Shown piece by piece: positions 52,071-64,000 of a DNA stretch of 64,000 nucleotides. The first letter of the stretch is position 1. Each line of letters begins with the position of its first letter. A program made the position numbers and the translations under genes. Below the pieces are notes generated by a model. The model did no database searches. It worked only from the letters and a program-made list of their open reading frames with translations, and had not been told where the DNA came from. The DNA comes from Serilophus lunatus. Lineage: Eukaryota > Chordata > Aves > Passeriformes > Eurylaimidae. Location of the stretch: assembly GCA_013399895.1 (NCBI GenBank), contig VXBA01005117.1, positions 857,334-921,333 on the forward strand, written 5' to 3'.

Positions 52071-53326
52071 TGTTTTGCAAAATATGTATTCATTTAGACT
52101 GTGTAGGTGTTCCAGATTTACCTGGGGTTTGCATCACAATTTACCCACCTCAAAACCTCATACCTGCACTGGCAGTGATATGAATCCTCTACAACTACCA
52201 GCACAGGCCCTGCTTTCATTTCAATTAGAAAATAACCCCAACGCACTAATGAGATATATCTGTACAATGATAAAAGAATGTGACTCTCACAACTATGCTG
52301 TGAGGTAATGTATGCAGTAAAGTATACCTCTGTATGAATAAAAATGCTTAGATGTCTAGAAAAATTCTAGGAAAAGTGAGATTCTTGATCTTTGAGATAA
52401 TGCTTACAGTATTTTGCACTGCACATTTGGCTGTGCAAAAATAGCAGTGGTTGGGGTGTTTTCTTCTTCCTCAGAAAAGCAAACCAATTCCTGTAATTTT
52501 CCTCAGAAAGCATGTCTAGTCAGAAAAGCAAAGCAACATATCCCAGAAGAAAGAACTATCTTCAAGAAAGTTGTTCTTCGCTCTAATTCTGAAGAGAGGT
52601 GCCATAAGCCCTCCTGGTCCTGTTGATAGGCTGCTTGTAGGAATTTGCCATCATGACAACACTTGAGAAGGTTAATTGGAATTAACTAAAATGTATGAAC
52701 TTTGAAGTGGATAGATTACATTATCCTAAGTCCTTGTGTAGCTATTCTTATTTAAAATTAAAATGATCTTAATTTAGTTTATCTTATTTCACTTCTCAAC
52801 TAACGATAAAATGAATTAAGATCATTTCAGAACTCATTTGCATTAATTTTCCTGTGTACACATGTGTAAACAAGCACTGAGATCTTAAAACTTAAAACCT
52901 CACTCAATGTCATTAAACCTATCAATAATATATCAGAACTGTAAGACTGGCTTCCAGACAAAAAACTCCTCATTATGACATCTTTTGGGACCACAATATC
53001 CAAAATGATGGAGACCACAAATCTACTAGCTTTGTAAAGTTCTTCAAATCCTTTAGAAACAGAAATTTCTTTCACACAAAAACCTTTCTATGCAATTGTA
53101 TTAAAAAATGGGTCAGAGTAAATGGAAAGTTATATAAACATCCTGATTTGCACACATATTTCATCTTGGAAATAATACCATCTTAAAGATGAGAAATTTG
53201 TAAAATACTTCACAAAATCCTATATATGTTATGATTCTGATGCTGCTTTAGAGGCCAATAAGCATAAAACACAGGAGAAAATGTGCAATCCTGTAACATA
53301 CAATTAAGATCAAACAAATTTTCCAG
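52071..53326. other. featureless A+T-rich stretch
   Basis: Short open frames without splice or motif support. No repeats recognised. Confidence 0.5.
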
Positions 53327-53421
53327 CAGTCCTGCTGAATGAAGAAAGACTGGTTATTGAGATTGCTCAGCAAGTGGATGATGAAAAAGGAGTTCTAATG
53401 AAATCTAAGGCTATAACTCAG
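53327..53421 (+). CDS. candidate internal coding exon with NAGNAG acceptor
   Basis: The acceptor TTTTCCAGCAG offers two adjacent AG sites (ends 53326 and 53329), and the donor CTCAG|GTAATC follows 53421. One frame is open across the segment, entering in phase 1 and leaving in phase 0. The peptide begins VLLNEERLVIEIAQQVDDEK and ends GVLMKSKAITQ. The balanced E/K/D/Q with regularly spaced V/L/I is what a helical protein segment looks like, and the frame stops only 7 codons beyond the donor. A second frame is also open for part of the length. No ATG is needed for an internal exon. I do not recognise the protein. The short pyrimidine tract is the weak point. Confidence 0.38.
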
Positions 53422-56400
53422 GTAATCTTAATAAAATTCTAGAAATGAGTCTGAATCCAATGTCATGGCCAGTTTACCTCATATGATTGGCAAAAATCAC
53501 AATTGCCTGACAGTTATAATAAAGAGAGGTCTAAAAACTACCTTTAAGGATATTGCTTCCAGTGAAAATTTCTTATAACACTTTATCAAAACTGAAAAAT
53601 AAAACAAAAAACATATTCACATGAGAGAATTGTTAGAATGTTTGTTTTGTGGCAAAATATTCCAGTGAAAACAATAAGAATTCACAATGACACAATAGAT
53701 AAATTAGATCTTGCTTACTGAATAGCATCAGTAAACGGGCAGTGCCCTAAATGCCCAGAACCACTGTGCAGTAATTAGGAGGCTTTTCACCAACAAAATA
53801 ATTACAAATTGCATTTTATCTGCCTGATGGCTGAATCTTTTCGATTATGGGTACATAAATTGTCAGAGATTAGCTGAAATACAAAGCCTTTGCTACATTA
53901 TTTTTTCTGTAGGAGAGTTGTATAAATGTGCTTTAAAGATGCTCTTTCAGAATGGAGTTCCCACTATCTTACCACGTGCAAGGACAAAACTTATTGATTA
54001 CTATTATGAAGAAGGGGCATAAAATACTCTAACAATGCAAATAAAGGGTAAAGAACCGGAATCAGGAGAGGATTTTGCTGTTTCTAGATGTACAGCTGTG
54101 TGATCTCAGGTATCTAAACAGTTTCAGTTTCTCTGGTTTTCAAGTGGAAACACTGTATACCTTTATGATACATAAACCAACAAAGAGAGATAAGAACATA
54201 TAATTCAGCTGAATAAGAATTTTACTATTGCTAAGCTAATTAAAAGGAAAACTCTCAAAGGTACTTTGCTTACCATCACACTCAGTTATTCCCTCAAAAA
54301 TGGGAGAATGCCTGGAAAGTAGTAGTTTTTACTGAAAAATTAATTTGTAAAAAGCAGTAGAGGTAGATTAGGCTGGATTAAAACAGTTGTAAAAAGACAG
54401 AATGTAAACCTTACCATCACACTCGATATTCTTTCTGCTGTTTTGCACCTGATAGCCGCACACAATTCATACTGTAATTTTGAACAACCATTATCCATCC
54501 TCATCTTATCACGTTGCTTTGGCAGAGTATTTGCTTCTTTTTCACCATAATCAGGGCATTCAGAGAATAAAGAATAGCATTAGTCCTGATTGCTGCTGGT
54601 CTGACTGCAATTATAAACCAGAGCTATGCCTGGGTTTTGTTCATTAAACAGGGAGGTCACAGGTAGCTTTGAACTGACACTCATTCTTTGTCTGCAAACA
54701 CATTCTCTTTCATGTACTCACCCTACCTCTTTCATACTATCCAACGTGAATTCTTTGACACTTCTTAAAATATTTTAAAGTGAACTTATTTAAAATTTGG
54801 AAAAGTCAACTCATTAAATAACATATTTGTAGTAAGAAGCTTTTATCTTCCACTGAAGTCAATAACAAGAATCTCTGTGAAAATTTTCAATAGATAACAA
54901 ACAGGCTCTTTGAGTTTAGCACTTTCTGAAGTGACTGATCCTGACTTTCTCAGAAACGTGTTTTCCATATGCACTAGATATGCAAAGTGGAAACACTGCA
55001 AAACACAAAAGTGTTTTGAATTGCTCTTACTAGAAGTGATAGCATTTTGCATCTTTAGATTTATTAGAAATGTAGAAAGTATTTATAGAAAGTCATATGT
55101 CTTTCCTACTACTCCCTTTGCTATGACAGCTTATTCAAAAATTAAATTCAATTCTGGACAAACTATACACTAATTGATTGTAAACCAGCAGGATCTCTAC
55201 AAAAGACATCTTGTAATCTGCACATTCAAGTGATACAGGTATATGAGTAAATTCCACCTTGGATTATAATTCTGACTGAAGTCTACTTTTCATTTTATAA
55301 AAATCACTATTCACATTAAGATTTATCTAAAATTAACTGATAATTACATGACTCAGCAGTACGAACACACTGTTGGTTCTCTTCTGCATGTACATGGAGC
55401 AATGTAAGAAACTGAGATTTCACTGTGTAAGCACCAAAAACAATCACTGACCTGCAGGTCAGTAATCCAACAAGAAGCTGAGTTAGGAGCAATGTGTAAG
55501 TGAAAATTCCTACAGGATAACTAAATCTCAATTACTTCTTTCAGTCTTTTCCATTTAGGTGGAAAACAGAGAGACATGAATTGAACTTCTTATTTGATGT
55601 TCTTAGTTCTGAACTGCTCAGACAGGAATGCAAATTACAGATCCATGTGGATCCTGGAAATTATACCACTGTAATGCTCCTCACACCTCGGCACACTCAA
55701 ACTTTTTGATACCATGGTATGCAGAAGCAGAGAACCATTTTAAATACATTCAGTTCTAATTCAGTAAAGAAATAAATTGAAGAAATAGTTCTTGTAAGTC
55801 TTTGGTTTCTATATCTCACACTATTGTCAAAAGAGCACAGATTTTTGCTCATTTAAGAATAAGTTGTGTGATGATCACCTCAAGGAATATTAAGAGAGCC
55901 ATGAGGATAATTCCATCAAGGCTTTTACAAATCCTGTACGTGATTTGTCTTTCTTTTCTGAGGGTTAAGAGTCTCAACTGCAATGGCAGAAACAACCATT
56001 TATCTGCCATTGTTCATTCCCAAGAGTTATTCCTAAACACCGCATTAGGTTTCACAGGGAGCTAACTACCTCGACTTTTATTCAGAACATGTACTGTCTG
56101 CACTGTTCATTGGTTGGCTCATACACAATTTACTCTTTTATGCATTCTCATCTCATTTTTGCTTTTTTATTTAAAAGCAGTTTTATTTATTGTGGTGTAA
56201 AAAGAAAACAGCCTCAATCCAAGGTGATTGCTAAGACAGAGGAAGCACTAAGTAGCTTTCGTCACTCCTGTCCACACAGTGCAATTCTCCAGACTTTTGT
56301 ACCTAAAGCTGGGAAGTGGGACATTGTTGGGGGGTTTTCCAGATTTTTATTTCTGAGATTATTTTCAGGCTTTGTTTAATTATAGAGATGTCAGTAGCCC

Positions 56401-57805
56401 AAAGAAATCTAGGAAATCTAGAGTTGTAAACACACTAAAAATGTGTATGATGTTGACAGAATGAATTTTAATCGCTATTGTTGTCACTTCTTATGCTTTT
56501 TATTTCTTGAAAGGTTTAAATAAATGCTTTAAAACTATGAATTATAGCATGCACAGTTTCTGACATGCTGTAGAAATATGTAAGCTTTGGCCAAACATGA
56601 AGGACCCTATGTGCATACATACATTCCCTCACATTAATTTCAGACAGAACACTGTTAAAATTGAAAAAATCAAGGAGACAGTATGCCTGAAATTGGCTTA
56701 GGTTTGCAACCTGAGGCCTCTGTATGTGTGCAGTTTGATAGATTTTTTTGATTATAAAGTCTTGGACGTAGAGTTTTTATTTAACACATGGTACATTTTA
56801 TTGGTGTGTCCTCATTAGTGTGTGACTCGTTTAGTTTTTACTACAAGTTTCAGGTGCCTGGACAGATCTGTTCACCTCTTGATGGGACAATTACTCAGCT
56901 CTTTACCACAACTTTGTAGAAACATTGCTGGGGTATCTGGCTCTTCACTAATAATAATGAATCTACTTTCACTGGGTCTTTTGAGAAGTATGTGATGAAC
57001 AAGAACTAAAGAAATTAAAGTGGAGGGGAATTAAGAATGAATGTTCTCACCAATGTTTAAGGAGCAGTCTGAGGCACTTAAGACCCAGAGCAATTACAGT
57101 ATTTTACAACAAAGCTTGTCAGAAAAATTCTACAGGAAAGTTTTAGTTTGGAAGGTATTGATTTAACAAAATTTTAACACACTGAGAAATACACGGATTC
57201 ACTGATATAATTAGACATGGCCTGGGCTTCATGTTTAATTAAAGAAATAATGAAGAATAAAATCACAACCTGCTATCTATCCACCCTTATAAAAGATGAT
57301 GTAAATCATCTTAATACACAAATGCTATTAATCCCACTTGAGAAGTATTCAGTTTTCACCTCCATTCCACTGATGGTCAATAGTGTGCTAATACAACACT
57401 GCAGTCTAAATCTATGCATCAGAAGGATTAGGTAGCCCTATCTCCAGGGTGCTAAAATAAAAACTCAGCAATCAAGAAACAGATAACTTCCAACAGTTTG
57501 CTAAACAAAAAGAGAAATAAATGCAGTACTGCTAATAAAATATAATTAGAATAAAGCAAGGACAATTGTGATCAATGTGTATTCCTGTTATCTGCTTTAG
57601 ACAATAGGTTTCCCACTTAAAACTCTTAAAATAAAAGGCATAGAAGAACATGGTTACTCCCAGGCAGGCTTTGTTTGCCAGAAGAGATGCCAGTCATTCT
57701 TCAGGTTTGGTTTTCTCATCACATGCTTCGCTTTTTCATTTCTCCAGACATGGCAGACGTTCTACTTATACCTTGAAAGCCTTATTTCTACTTTACTTAC
57801 TTCAG
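53422..57805. other. featureless A+T-rich stretch
   Basis: Open frames near 54910-55173, 55802-56065 and 56089-56379 have chance composition and no splice support. No transposable element recognised. Confidence 0.45.
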
Positions 57806-57895
57806 GAAAGCATCGCATATGATCTTTTAAGAAGGATGATACATAAGCTAAGCTACACTGTGCTCACACTGAGCTACAAGCAGGCATTGCTATAG
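57806..57895 (+). other. possible terminal exon segment
   Basis: A strong acceptor (TTATTTCTACTTTACTTACT then TCAG) ends at 57805. The phase-0 frame begins ESIAYDLLRRMIHKLSYTVL and reaches TAG at 57893-57895 after 29 codons. It is phase-compatible with candidate 53327-53421. No AATAAA close downstream, so it is only a weak candidate. Confidence 0.15.
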
Positions 57896-58051
57896 AGAGT
57901 CCACCCAGTTATGAGAAGATATGGGGCAAGAGAGTCCTTTTCTGGAACCAGAATTATTTCCCATTAAACTGCCTAATGACCCTAAGATATTGGTGGGCCC
58001 GAACCATTTCTTAATAATGGATATTATGACTCATCCATCCATCCTGCCTTA

Positions 58052-58074
58052 CTTTTCAATGCACCATTGAAAAG
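58052..58074. repeat. perfect 10-bp hairpin, 3-nt loop
   Basis: CTTTTCAATG (58052-58061), loop CAC, then CATTGAAAAG (58065-58074), its exact reverse complement. Such a tight inverted repeat could extrude as a small cruciform or bind a dimeric factor. Confidence 0.9.
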
Positions 58075-59460
58075 ATAGGAAGCCATTTTAGCAACGTACT
58101 CTAATACATCATAGCAATTTAACTTCTAATAGATTTTATTATTGCTTTTAATTCTTTTTTCTTTCAAGGATATTGATTTTGAGAGTACACTATTCTTGCA
58201 ATTAGATACAACTGGTTTTTCAGTATGTAATCATTTTTGCTTTGTAACTTTTGCAGGAGACAAACTGCCTTAATACAACCACTGATCTCTCTGAGACATG
58301 TACAGATGTTAAAATAACAAGGACATAAATATGATACACGAGTTAGTGAATACAAAACACTAGTGTGCCTATAACACACTAGGGAAACAGTTTTATTGTC
58401 TGACTTCTCAACATGCTAAAACCTAAAGCTGCTACAAACTCACACACGTGCAGCACTTAGAAAGCCTAAGGTGATACAAAAATGCTCTTTTTTGAAGTTC
58501 TCGTAAATAGTGTACCAAGAACTGCATCAGGCATCTTCACTGCAGCCTCAGACATCCATTCCTCAGCTAGCACACACTCCATCCTCTGCAAAAGTATTCT
58601 ACAGAGAACATATTTCATGGTCTGCTTCTCTGTGAAGATTTACATAAACCCAGCAAGCTGCTTCAGTGAGAAGGTGGTGCTTTACAAGGCTGCATCACTG
58701 TTTGTTCTATCAATAGTACTTGTTTAAGCATAACACTGTGAGTTGCTTCTCTTCTATTAACAATTTTGCTGCTATTCTGCACATATTAAGCAGCTTCCCT
58801 AGTGATGCAGAAATGAGGCATTAAACCATGACAAGAAACATTATTTTAGTATTATCACAAAAATTATATTTACTATTCACAGCATTGATATCTATCTTCT
58901 GGAGAAATAGTGTTAAAAAATAAATGGAATTTTTTTAAATTTTTTTTTAACAATTACTGCTGATTGCTATATGTATAAATTAGTTTAAATTTCTGCTTTT
59001 TGTTCCTAATATATGTCACACAGTCGTAGCTCTTTTATTTTTAATTCCAAAGTTTCTTTTATTTTTGATGCACTTTAAGCAAGAAATTGACATTTCTTTC
59101 TGGTATCAGCAGGGTGTTATCAGTTCTTTTTTATGATCTACATGAAAATATGGTCATTGTTGTAATAGGGCACTTCATTTTAGTACACACGCAGTGTCCT
59201 TCAAACTGTAACTTGAAATTATCAATGCCAGAGTAAACAGCAAATTCCTGCCAGAGAATGTAAAAAACTGAGACAGCTATTGGCTAGTGCTCCAGAAAAG
59301 ATGACAGTCTTTTCTTGTGGTTCCATCAAAATTAAATAGGACTTAGATGACATGAATATGTCAGGCATAATTGAGGGATGAAGCTGCCTTGTTTCCAATA
59401 CCTTCAGTGTGCACACCAACTCTGTAGCCAACACTGCCTCGAAATCTCTTGTAAGCAACA
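58075..59460. other. unannotated A+T-rich stretch
   Basis: A strong acceptor at 58256 (TTTTTGCTTTGTAACTTTTG then CAG) opens a 23-codon phase-0 frame beginning ETNCLNTTTDLSETCTDVKI and ending at TAA 58326-58328. It might be a terminal exon but lacks a nearby AATAAA. Nothing else supported. Confidence 0.35.
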
Positions 59461-59480
59461 GTAGAAATTAGTAGAAATTA
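59461..59480. repeat. perfect 10-bp tandem duplication
   Basis: GTAGAAATTA occurs twice back to back without mismatch. Confidence 0.9.
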
Positions 59481-61810
59481 CCATAAACACTTTCTTATCT
59501 TGAAGTGATTATAGTCTTTTCCTTTGGAACAGCACAGAGTCACCAAGAGCTGTCACTATTCCTAGGAGGGACTTAAAAAACTAGTAAGAACAAATTCAGG
59601 AATTGGCTATTTCATTTCTCTTTTTAGTCACGGGAGCATAGGGACACATTTTTTTCTGCATATATATCTTTTTTTACCTCTAAGGAAAATAAGGGCTTGC
59701 AGTGTATCCAGCATTTAATACCCCAAATGTATACCATCTTTCCTCAGAGAAAAACCAGCTCCTGCACCACCATGGGTACCTGAAATATTGAAAACTATAA
59801 AACTGTCTAAGACCATTATTGATTTTACTGTGTATGAAGCAGCTGAAGCATTAGACAGCAGACATTCTTAGCCATAAACATTACAAGGTATCTCTGTATC
59901 TTCAGCAAATACAGAGCACTGTTTTTAATGTAGCAGATTATTCATTTTGGAGTCCTGGAAGTGTCCTTGGTGTTTGCTTCTACATGTTTCAGCCCCAATG
60001 ACAACCAGAAGGGCAAGGCTACTACTACTTTTTATGGTGCAATGCCATGTTAAGCACATACCTGAATAGTCATCTTTGCTGAGGACTTATCCTTGTAATT
60101 GCAGTTGCAAATCTGTCATATCTAGAAGCCTCTGGAACTTTTTGTAGCCTTATTAGATGCGAGGTAGCCAAGGCAGCTCAGGGGCACCGTGTTCATGAAA
60201 GGCAGCTCAAACCGACTTCACTGACTGTATCACCCATTTTACACTTTATAGGTACCCTAATTCTGATGTAATAAAAGCACAAGAACAACAAAAAAATCCT
60301 CTCAAAGGTGTAATGGCCTTGTTTTAAATCACACACTGCACTGGGATTACAAAATAATAATTATTCCTCTTTCAAGGTAAGCACATTATCATGCTGATAA
60401 TTGTTCTCAAAGGAATAGAAGAGATGAGAAAAGAGTTCAAAATTTCACTGATGGAACTAAACTCATGACTAGGCTTGATTTAAAGATAAATTATGCTGGT
60501 TCCTTTTCACTGATTTTAGAAGAGATATGGTATTTTTTAGCTGGAATCATATTGACTCAAATTATAAAAACTAACAGCCATTTCACAGATTGCATGCAGT
60601 TGTTTGTGAAAAACAAAATACCCTCAAAAGATTTAATACTATGACATTTGAATAACAAAACATTAACCCAAAACGATTTCAAAATATATATTTTAATTAT
60701 TGTTTTTGATTAAAAAATAATCTGGAAATGAAAAAATAAAAGATGTGATTTTATATAAAAAAATAGTATTTTGATTTAACTTAGAGAAGCGAAACTTCCA
60801 GTGTTTTTAAAAAGAATTTTAGAATTTTTATTTAATACAAGCTATTTAAACACCTTAGGTCATTTTTTTGGTAGGTCTTAACTGCAATAGAAAAATATGA
60901 GTTATTCTGGTAAATGAACATCTCATCGGAGTAGTTGACAGCACATGAATAACTGATGTATGTTTCAGTTTGTGTTATTAATTGAAAAGTAGGACTTCCA
61001 GGAGCTTTCGACACTGGAAACCTGTTGCTTATTTCACTGCATGAAAAGCAAACCAACACTGCAGATTATCACATGTCAGGAAAGCTGCAAGGAATCCAAA
61101 GTCAACAGGGCTCGTTTGCCCTGGTCTTGAGAACAGCCCAGTTTGTGGCCACTTTGTTCCTGAATTATTTTGTTTTGGAGCAGTCCTGGCTTGTTACAGG
61201 CTTTTACAATAAGATATACAAGGCAGAAGTTGGATATTTTTAACCTAAAAACTAGGTCAAAAGATAATTCTTGTAAGAATTTTTTTTTTTTTAAAAAAGC
61301 ACCAAACCCCCCCCCAAAACCCCCTAAACAAATGCACAATGTGTTATCAAGGGCAAGAGGAAACATGGAGTGCCTTATTTTGTGTTAAATAAACTAAGCT
61401 GGCAGAGCAGCAACTCTCTGCAATTATTTATTAGGTGAAAATCATTGTTTGGTTGCAAAAAGAATGTACTTTAAATGTTGTGAAGTTTGTCAGAGAGAAG
61501 GAAACAGCCAAACTCGAAGATTTTATGTTTATGGGAATCTGATAACAATGCTCTTAAAACTTTAAGTGCAAGATGGATCATATATGAAGTAAAGTTTATG
61601 CTTTCCTATTAAATAGTTAAAAAAGATCAGGCTGCATTCCCCTAGCAACATACTAAAAATTGCATCAAGTAATATGACTTGGATATGCTGGTCAGAAACT
61701 GAGAAAAGCTCATTTGAAAATTATTGGGAGATTCACATCTATTTATATTAAAAGATGACTCCAAGGCATGAGCAAATAAGGAAACTCAGGCACATTCCTA
61801 CCATACCAGC
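59481..61810. other. featureless A+T-rich stretch
   Basis: Near 61280-61324 a T13 run, an A6 run and C9/C5 runs form a low-complexity patch. No gene or repeat family recognised. Confidence 0.5.
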
Positions 61811-62159
61811 TGTAAGCAGATGGGACGGAATTAATTATCAAAAAGAGTTAAGTGTAAGATAGATTTTTGTTCCTGCAAAGGAACATCACATAAATTACCA
61901 GGGCAACACAGGAAGATTTCTAGGGTAAAATGAAGTTAAAATAGTGCACTGTGTGGATAAAACTAGTCTGTCTCCGAGTTTAAAATGGTATTTTTCCAAG
62001 GTTTACGAGTAATCAGTTGAAGAATGTCGGTGAGTCCGCTTGTCTCCAATTTCTTCTGAGCGTCTACGGATCATTGCACCTGAGCCTGTATCTCCCTTGG
62101 GAACTTATTATGCAGTAAATAAAGCTGTAAATTTGCAGGGGACTCTGCACTCGCTTCAC
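61811..62159 (+). mobile_element. possible solo LTR remnant of an endogenous retrovirus
   Basis: Seven or so CpGs cluster at about 61975-62070 in an otherwise CpG-poor region, followed by TAAATAAAGCTGTAAATTTG (signal near 62116-62122). An AATAAAG-type signal near the end of a few-hundred-bp unit resembles the R region of avian retroviral LTRs. A TGTAAGCAG start at 61811 and a TTCA end at about 62159 are possible termini, but I see no target-site duplication and no adjoining viral gene. The bounds are guesses. A gene 3' end is an alternative. Confidence 0.25.
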
Positions 62160-62296
62160 TTGTGGACACTGTTAATGTTCTGTAAGAACCCTCTGTAAAG
62201 TTCACTCTCCTTTTTCAAAAGTGAACAACACTGAGCATAGAGAATGCATGTGGGGAATTTGTATGGATCACTGAATGAGATGGAATTAATGGTGAG

Positions 62297-62553
62297 TACT
62301 GACAGGACAAGAGGAAATGGCCTCAGGCTGTGCCAAGGGAGATTCAGTTTGGACATCAGGAAGAATTTCTTCACAGAAAGGGTTGTCATGCGTTGAATGG
62401 GCTGCCCAAGGGGTTGGTGCAGTCCCCATCCCCAGAGGTGTTCAAGAAACAACTGGATGTGGCACTCAGTGCTCTGATAGTGATCGATCACAGGTTGTAC
62501 TGGATGATCTTGGACATCTATTCCAACTTTTATGATTCTGTAATTCTATCATT
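62297..62553 (+). mobile_element. CR1 LINE, 5'-truncated 3' end, sense
   Basis: About 257 bp match the 3' terminal region of avian CR1 in + orientation. Landmarks in order are GACAGGACAAGAGGAAATGG, GAAGAATTTCTTCACAGAAA, GGGCTGCCCAAGG, GGATGATCTTGGACATCTAT and the tail TGATTCTGTAATTCTATC. CR1 is the dominant LINE of birds and is usually severely 5'-truncated, as here. No reverse-transcriptase coding part remains. It abuts the next element tail to tail. Confidence 0.9.
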
Positions 62554-62559
62554 CCACTG

Positions 62560-62825
62560 TCACAGAATCATTGAATAGTTTGGGTTGAAAGGGACCTTCA
62601 AAGGCTATCTAGTCCAACCCCCCCTGCAAGGTGCAGGGACATATTCAACTAGAACAGGTTGTCAGAGCACCATCCAACCTGACTTTGAATGTTTCCAGAG
62701 ATGGGGCAACCACCTCCTCTCTGGGCTACCTGAAATTCAGTTTTACCATCCTCACTGTAATAAACAACTTTCTTATGTCTGATCAAAATCTACCTTCTTT
62801 TAGCTTAAAACCACAGAACAGTCTT
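62560..62825 (-). mobile_element. CR1 LINE, 5'-truncated 3' end, antisense
   Basis: On the + strand this reads as the reverse complement of a CR1 3' end: CACAGAATCATTGAATAG, GGGTTGAAAGGGACCTTCAA, CCAACCCCCCCTGCAAGGTG, CATCCAACCTGACTTTGAAT and GGGGCAACCACCTCCTCTCT, fading near TAGCTTAAAACCACAGAACA. The element's 3' tip is at 62560 and its truncated 5' side near 62825. It appears to be a different CR1 subtype or age from its neighbour, judging by the different diagnostic words. Confidence 0.9.
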
Positions 62826-64000
62826 TGACAAACTTTTGGAGTTCCAGAAAAACTTGAAGAAAAAAACATAGAAAATATAATAAATTTCACAAGAACAAAT
62901 GAAAAACTATCCAAAGGAAGTCATGCTCAAAATACAAAATCAATAATAATAATAATAATAATAAAGCCCTATAGTTCTTTCTAGAGTGCCCTCCACTCAA
63001 TTTGAATACATGAGAATAACAATACTGAGAACACTTCTTCCCTGTACTTATTGTAAGTGACCAAGTTGTGGAATCAGAGCCAGGAATAATTTGTACATTA
63101 ATGCCTAGAAAAGTAGAATTTTCCAGGCTGTTAAAGCTATGGATTCAAGCTTATAGAGACAAATATAAGGCACAGAAATAGACTAAAACAAAGTAGTGTC
63201 ATGTTGGCACTACTCAATCCACATGACTTTATGACTTTTATAGTGACACTTGACCTTTCATTAAAGTACTTCTTTCAATATTTCTATGTGCTGTATCAGT
63301 CTGAAAACAGAAAATGATAAACCTCTGCACAGTGAAATAGGTACACACACATATACATGAGCTGAATTATTTGAGGATAATTCAACTCATCACATTATTT
63401 GTAGCATTTTTTTAAAGCAGGATATGAATATATTCAGCTGAAGGCTTTCCAATACAATTTGCAAGGAGTTATGAGAATTGGATGCATTTTTCCTTTTATA
63501 ATATACACTCTATCACTTCTCCAAAGCTATTGCCATTCTGTAATGAATATTTCTGATTATTTATAACAGAGTAAGGGTCAGGGAGCATTAGAAATTGAAC
63601 TCCTGCAGAACAGAGCTGCATCCCAAGATACAGTGCTAGCAGGCAAAGTCTGAGATTTTTTTCACTCTGTTGTTTGTGACCTCAGTCCTGACCCATCTGT
63701 AAATGTGAGGGGTAAATATGTCTGCTTCCAGCACAGTCCAAGGTCTCTGACAACCAAATATTAGGTGGCTGTATGTGACTGAATAAGTCCATCTTCTGAG
63801 GCAGTTTTAAAACACAATCCATAGACCTGTTTGTCTTGAATTTGAGGAAAGCAATTCTTCTTCCCCAGCCCTGGAACTGATGGAAATAAATTCATTTATT
63901 TATGTTAAGCATGCCAGTTGCTCTACAAAAAAATTACCAACTAAATTTCAAAATTAGTTAAATCATGCATAATAAATTGAGGTATCAATTCCAGCTAAGA
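62826..64000. other. A+T-rich stretch to window end
   Basis: Apart from the ATA microsatellite I see no feature. Nothing gene-like is supported. Confidence 0.5.
62942..62963. repeat. (AAT)n microsatellite
   Basis: Seven AAT units in a row just downstream of the antisense CR1; A-rich microsatellites often arise beside retroelement insertions, though this CR1 has its tail on the other side. Confidence 0.9.

Noticed and set aside
61300..61325. C-rich run as a possible G-quadruplex on the minus strand
   Set aside because: Only three tracts of three or more G can be formed; a full four-tract motif is not present.
62156..62578. Open frames on both strands across the CR1 copies
   Set aside because: They are by-products of the CR1 3' untranslated region, not genes.
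1..64000. Search for tRNA, rRNA, known miRNA, CRISPR or prokaryotic features
   Set aside because: No tRNA B-box with a matching fold, rRNA core, familiar miRNA seed hairpin or regularly spaced repeat array was found by eye; a covariance-model scan would be needed to exclude divergent RNAs.

Overview
This window looks like nuclear DNA from a bird. The diagnostic signal is three 5'-truncated CR1 LINE 3' ends (42344-42393 on +, 62297-62553 on +, 62560-62825 on -) with the typical CR1 tail words (ATTCTGTGATTCTAT-like). The rest is A+T-rich, CpG-poor and nearly free of recent interspersed repeats, as in avian macrochromosome introns or gene deserts. There are no ribosome-binding sites, operons or long open frames, so this is not prokaryotic. 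I cannot name the species or the locus.

No complete gene is visible. The longest open frames (143 codons or fewer) are about what chance gives in 64 kb of A+T-rich DNA. By eye I found segments that combine a pyrimidine-rich 3' splice acceptor, an open frame and a GT donor. The three best, all on +, are 257-388, 41106-41230 and 53327-53421. They encode hydrophilic, charged peptides that look more like protein than their surroundings. If real, the window lies within long introns of one +-strand gene that I cannot identify. Weaker segments are at 7827-7950, 12098-12181, 23268-23385, 28405-28497 and 50860-51089. Possible terminal exons lie at 20934, 46415, 48918, 57806 and 58257. Decoy splice pairs are common in introns, so every exon call here is tentative. 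Reading phases agree across some pairs but not across the whole set.

Layout: 1-1200 holds a poly-T edge, the first candidate exon, a GGAA microsatellite and a G+C-rich open segment. 1200-26600 is mostly featureless A+T-rich DNA with small duplications and palindromes. 26600-28500 has two G+C-rich islands and one candidate exon. 31500-36400 is lower in simple repeats and has features of conserved non-coding regulatory DNA. 39100-40200 has a CA/poly-A tract and a CpG-bearing segment. 41100-42400 has a candidate exon and a CR1 remnant. 48900-53500 has a possible polyadenylated terminal exon, a 1.1-kb purine-skewed block and the most protein-like candidate exon. 61800-62830 is a small repeat cluster: a possible LTR remnant followed by two CR1 fragments joined tail to tail.

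I saw no convincing novel system. The items most worth testing are the candidate exon set and the tail-to-tail CR1 pair.
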